64,000 nt of DNA from Ahniella sp. (lineage in GTDB: Bacteria > Pseudomonadota > Gammaproteobacteria > Xanthomonadales > Ahniellaceae), in the NCBI GenBank assembly GCA_016712105.1, contig JADJRU010000015.1, positions 1 to 64,000 of the forward strand, read 5' to 3'. The notes below the pieces were generated by a model. The model ran no database searches, had not been told where the DNA came from, and worked only from the letters and a program-made list of their open reading frames with translations. This document shows positions 60,839-64,000 of this stretch, piece by piece (the stretch's first letter is position 1; the number at the start of each line of letters is the position of its first letter). The position numbers were made by a program, and so were the translations under genes.

Positions 60839-61872
60839 ATGTCGCGAATGATGAAAGCACTGGTTAAAAAGGAAGCGGTCAAGGGCATCTGGATGGATCA
60901 GGTCCCAATGCCCGAGGTCGGCACCAACGATGTGCTGGTGAAACTGAGAAGACCGCGATCTGCGGTACCGACCTGCACATCTACAAGTGGGACGAATGGA
61001 GCCAGCGCACGATCAAGCCCGGGCTCGTGATCGGTCACGAGTTTGTCGGGCGAATCGTCGAACTCGGCGCGGGCGTTCGCGGTTACGAAGTGGGCCAGCG
61101 CGTTTCCGCCGAAGGCCACATCGTCTGCGGCGTGTGCCGCAATTGCCGCGCCGGCCGCCAGCATCTGTGCCCGAAGACCGTCGGCATCGGGGTGAATCGC
61201 AACGGGGCCTTTGCGGAATACATCGCTGTCCCCGCCAGCAATCTCTGGCCGATCCCGGACCAGATTCCGAGCGAACTGGCCGCGTTTTTCGACCCGTACG
61301 GCAACGCTGCCCACTGCGCGCTGGAATTCGACGTGATCGGCGAAGACGTGCTGATCACCGGTGCCGGCCCCATCGGCATCATTGCCGCCGGCATCTGCAA
61401 ACACATCGGCGCACGAAATGTGGTGGTGACCGATGTCAACGACTACCGACTGAAACTGGCGGCGGACATGGGCGCCACGAGGGTCGTGAATGTTGCCAAG
61501 CAGTCATTGAAGGAAGTGGTCAAGGATCTGCATATCGAAGGCTTCGACGTGGGCCTCGAAATGAGCGGCAATCAGCGTGCGTTCCAGGACATGCTCGACT
61601 GCATGTACCACGGCGGCAAGATCGCCCTGCTGGGGATTCTGCCGCAAGGTGCCGGCATCGATTGGGACAAGGTCATCTTCAAGGGCCTCACGCTGCACGG
61701 CATCTACGGTCGTCGCATGTACGAGACCTGGTACAAGATGACGCAGATGGTGCTCACCGGATTCCCGCTGCAGAAGGTGCTGACGCACCAGATCCACATC
61801 GACGACTTCCAGAAGGGCTTCGACCTGATGGATGCGGGCGTCTGCGGGAAAGTCGTATGCAGTTGGAATTGA
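60839..61872 (+). CDS. tdh: L-threonine 3-dehydrogenase (frameshifted near 60948)
   Basis: The zinc-dependent enzyme oxidises L-threonine to 2-amino-3-oxobutyrate with NAD. The repaired sequence begins MSRMMKALVKKEAVKGIWMDQVPMPEVGTNDVLVKL. One added base in AAACTGAGAAG near 60948 then gives KTAICGTDLHIYKWDEWSQRTIKPGLVIGHEFVG (catalytic zinc Cys, His, Glu), CGVCRNCRAGRQHLCPKTVGIGVNRNGAFAEY (structural zinc cysteines) and GAGPIGIIAAGICKHIGARNVVVTDVNDYR (Rossmann fold). The unshifted frame stops at 61030. The repaired length of ~344 aa is normal for Tdh. It is followed, with a 16-base overlap, by an unknown secreted protein. A ribosome site GAGGGG lies upstream. Confidence 0.9.
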
Positions 61873-63266
61873 AACCGCTGCTGGCCCTGATGCTCGTTGC
61901 CGGCGCCTGTTTCGCCGAAGACGAGATCCCGATGACGACGACCGGCTTCGAACCGCCGGCCGAAAGCGTCGCGACGGAGACCGGGCCGGACACCCCAGCC
62001 GATGCGTCGACCCAATCGGATGTGCAGGCCGCCGATGTCCTTGAAGCAAGTTTGCTGAGTGGGCCGGGATATCGAGTGCTGCCGGACGTTCGGCTGTCCG
62101 GTTACATGATGCAATTCACCATTGAATCGGATTTCGGCACCTGGGTCGCGGAAAGTCGTGAATTGGTGCCGGTGCGCATCGAGGAAGTCGAAGCACTTCG
62201 ACGCCTGAAGGACGCCGGTCACGACGAAGCTGCGTGGAACACGACCAAACGCAAGACGATCGAGACCTTCAAGGGTTTGAAGCGAATCGTGACGCGCCCG
62301 ATCGACACGGTAAAAGCCCTGCCTCAGGGCGTCGAACGCCTGATCAAGGATCGGGCCGGTGAAGTCCGCGACAGTCTGTCGCGCGCGCGCGACGACGCGG
62401 TCGACGAATTGGCCGAAGATCAGCCGAACCAGCCAGGTCCGTTTGATGCCGGAAGGAAACCGGAACCCGTCGTGGCGAGCCGCGACCGGAACATCGAACG
62501 CGGCAAGAGGCAGGGCATGCGCCTGGTCAAGCGAAAAGTCGGCTTCAAGGAAGCGCGAACGGAAATCGCGCTGCACCTCGGCGTTGACCCCTATTCCGAC
62601 AACCCGATATTGGCCGCCGAACTCGATCGCATGGCTTGGTCTTCGGCTGGCAGTGCCAAGGCGTTTGGTCTGGCGCTCGACGCATTGGGCGCCGCCACAT
62701 GGGGCGTCATTCCGGAACTGCTGCGGATCGATGACACGGCCTGGCGCCTCGACGAAACGACTCTCGCCGAGAACAACCGTCTTCGGCTGAACGCGCTGGG
62801 ATGTCAGGATGAATTGAGTCGCCGGTTCGTGCGCAAGTCCTCATTCACGCCTAGCCTGGAAACAGCCTTTGTCGTCGGGCTTGAACAACTGCAGATCAAA
62901 GGCGGCTGCGATGAAGCGCTGGAACTGGCGAACACAGCGCGCAACCAGATCGAAGCGCGATTTGTGGTCAACGGCATTCGCCAATTGCTGTCGGCACCGT
63001 TGCCGGGCAAAAGTGGCGTACCGATCGGTGCCTGCACGCTGCGCCACATTGGCGCGGGCTTCGGTGCCGACTGCGAGGGAGAGATTTATCTGCCGGTGCC
63101 CGTCGACCAATTGAGCTGGGACGACGACATCGCCGCGTTCCTGGATGCCGGGGCCGTGCGCGCGCAGCCGCGCACGATCCTGCTGCTTGGCAAAGCCACC
63201 CGCGAAGCGCGGAGCGAACTCACCGAGCGCGGCTTCGCCATCATCGAACAATCACCACTCGAATAA
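61857..63266 (+). CDS. Unknown exported charged protein
   Basis: I do not recognise this 469-aa protein. It has a signal-like N-terminus (MQLELKPLLALMLVAGACFA, with a possible lipobox at GAC), an acidic Thr/Ser/Ala linker and then a mostly helical, highly charged body. A basic region (KRIVTRPIDTVKALPQGVERLIKDRAGEVRDSLSRARDDAVDELA) and RGKRQGMRLVKRKVGFKEARTEIALHLGVDPYSDNPILAAELDRMAWSSAGSAKAFGLALDALGAATWGV are visible, and the C-terminus is mixed strands and helices. It begins within the last codons of tdh (16-base overlap), so it is likely coexpressed, though a functional tie to threonine catabolism is not implied. Confidence 0.75.
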   Translation: MQLELKPLLALMLVAGACFAEDEIPMTTTGFEPPAESVATETGPDTPADASTQSDVQAADVLEASLLSGPGYRVLPDVRLSGYMMQFTIESDFGTWVAESRELVPVRIEEVEALRRLKDAGHDEAAWNTTKRKTIETFKGLKRIVTRPIDTVKALPQGVERLIKDRAGEVRDSLSRARDDAVDELAEDQPNQPGPFDAGRKPEPVVASRDRNIERGKRQGMRLVKRKVGFKEARTEIALHLGVDPYSDNPILAAELDRMAWSSAGSAKAFGLALDALGAATWGVIPELLRIDDTAWRLDETTLAENNRLRLNALGCQDELSRRFVRKSSFTPSLETAFVVGLEQLQIKGGCDEALELANTARNQIEARFVVNGIRQLLSAPLPGKSGVPIGACTLRHIGAGFGADCEGEIYLPVPVDQLSWDDDIAAFLDAGAVRAQPRTILLLGKATREARSELTERGFAIIEQSPLE

Positions 63267-63271
63267 AGACA

Positions 63272-63316
63272 GCTCCCACAGACCGAAACTTGCCCAACGC
63301 TGTCAGCTGTGGGAGC
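63272..63316. repeat. Hairpin with GCTCCCACAG / CTGTGGGAGC arms
   Basis: A perfect ten-base inverted repeat (63272-63281 with 63307-63316) around a 25-base loop lies just after the stop of the unknown exported protein. Its TGTGGGAGCGGC edge is like the REP sequences common in Pseudomonas and Xanthomonadales. No T tract follows, so it is not a clear terminator. Confidence 0.55.
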
Positions 63317-63403
63317 GGCGGTCTCAACCGGTCGATGCAACACAACGCATCGATCGGTTGGAGGCCCTTGCGCCTTGCGCCCGCAGGGCGAAGCACAAGG
63401 GCG

Positions 63404-63450
63404 AGTGTTTGCCTAAACCTTCCCAACCCTCCCCGAACATCGGGGAGGGC
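63404..63450. repeat. Repeat-borne terminator-like hairpin (copy 2)
   Basis: A near copy of 14974-15018, with the stem CCCTCCCCG/CGGGGAGGG around AACAT at 63427-63449. Just before it (63366-63402) a second, imperfect CCCTTG.../...CAAGGG hairpin occurs. The rest of 63451-63641 contains only short GGGAGCGGC-type motifs and no supported gene. Confidence 0.65.
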
Positions 63451-63641
63451 TATGCAACCAGTCCGAAACTTCGTCGCAGTTCCGGCTGGTTGATGACCTG
63501 AGGAACACACCTGTCGCGGCGGTGTCTCACTTTGGGAGCGGCATTGCCGGAATCAGCCTTGCGCAATGGCGATGCCGCAAGCTCGCGCGCCACAGGCGCG
63601 AACCAGCGCACCGACTGGGGCGATCAAGGACTCCTGCAGGC

Positions 63642-64000
63642 CTATTCTGGCTTGGCAAGGAACTCCCGCAGCGCCTTCGGGCTCTGCGATCGGATCCACG
63701 AAATTTTCTGGAGTTGTTCTGGCGATGGACGACTGGCACCGCTCAGCCATTTGGTCAGCGTCGGCGCACTCGTTTCGGTCAGTCGGGCGAGTTCACCCAG
63801 CGTGATGTCTTTTTTCGCGCGCATCTGCGCCAGGCGTTTCGGGGAAAACCGGAGTTGTTTGCCATCATCGGACGAATGCTCAACCGCTTCGGCACGGGGG
63901 CGACCCACGGGACGCCTGGCGGCTTGCCGGACTGCTTTCTTGAGCGCGATGATTTCTGCGCGCTGCTTCTTCAGCGTTCCGCGCAATTCTTTTACGACAT
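63642..64000 (-). CDS. XRE-like helix-turn-helix regulator (partial, start beyond the window)
   Basis: At least 119 codons, read from the right edge leftwards, code for VVKELRGTLKKQRAEIIALKKAVRQAARRPVGRPRAEA, a basic coiled region. LRFSPKRLAQMRAKKDITLGELARLTETSAPTLTKWLSGASRPSPEQLQKISWIRSQSPKALREFLAKPE follows, a helix-turn-helix of the XRE/Cro type (ITLGELARLTETSAPTLTKWLSG). The reading frame stays open to the window end with no clear start (a TTG at 63986 is a poor choice), so the gene probably continues past 64000. The target is unknown. The adjacent intergenic region lacks an obvious operator. Confidence 0.7.
   Translation of the reverse strand, partial: VVKELRGTLKKQRAEIIALKKAVRQAARRPVGRPRAEAVEHSSDDGKQLRFSPKRLAQMRAKKDITLGELARLTETSAPTLTKWLSGASRPSPEQLQKISWIRSQSPKALREFLAKPE

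Overview
The window is about 62-63% GC, densely coded on both strands, and reads as the chromosome of a gammaproteobacterium of the Xanthomonadales/Lysobacterales group. The reasons are csrA followed directly by tRNA-Ser(GCT), a fused ATP sulfurylase/APS kinase, an S46 dipeptidyl peptidase, DUF6165, leucine dehydrogenase with leucine-catabolic genes, and large secreted proteins ending in a short (V/L)F-x-(D/N)-GFE tail. The genus is not resolved; an environmental relative of Ahniella or Dokdonella is a guess from family knowledge.

Layout. 1-1.6 kb: end of a YigZ/IMPACT gene, a repeat-filled intergenic region, tRNA-Ser and csrA. 1.7-7.4 kb: secreted M35 peptidase, then DUF502-yhhQ-M14 peptidase as an overlapping operon, then DUF6165 with a periplasmic lipoprotein-sorting-like protein. 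7.6-12.3 kb: leucine dehydrogenase and isovaleryl-CoA dehydrogenase, then a SET-domain protein and Sat/CysC on the other strand. 12.5-18.9 kb: FkpA-like isomerase, an HD-GYP response regulator and a giant propeller histidine kinase. 19-22.4 kb: thiolase, a small Ala/Pro-rich lipoprotein and methylcrotonyl-CoA carboxylase beta. 22.4-26.4 kb: a membrane protein with an Sm-like tail, a cNMP-EAL protein and a PA0069-type radical SAM protein. 26.4-31.6 kb: a delta-60 repeat exoprotein and a higBA-type toxin-antitoxin pair. 31.6-36.8 kb: ccoG-ccoH-ccoI-ccoS-TauE under an FNR/ANR box. 37-42.1 kb: a Calx-beta exoprotein and xdhAB. 42.2-54.6 kb: an exoprotein island (CSLREA-type protein, Ser/Thr kinase-TPR with an ECF sigma factor, ThuA-like protein, propeller/PKD/diheme cytochrome protein). 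54.6-64 kb: repeats, uvrB, S46 peptidase, a 2OG-Fe(II) oxygenase, tdh, an unknown periplasmic protein and the end of an XRE-like regulator.

How the genes work together. Secreted M35, M14 and S46 peptidases plus leucine dehydrogenase, isovaleryl-CoA dehydrogenase, MCC beta, thiolase and threonine dehydrogenase suggest a protein- and amino-acid-consuming lifestyle. CcoGHIS and the ANR box point to microaerobic respiration with a cbb3 oxidase whose structural genes lie elsewhere. CsrA, two c-di-GMP phosphodiesterases and a hybrid-type sensor give a rich regulatory layer.

Two points stand out. First, five otherwise unrelated secreted proteins carry a related C-terminal GFE-like tail, a possible sorting or processing tag; three of them flank the sigma/kinase pair. 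Second, about fifteen one-base frameshifts break otherwise well conserved genes, mostly at short homopolymer runs. This looks more like sequence error than decay, so the broken genes are listed here as single genes with the shift position given.
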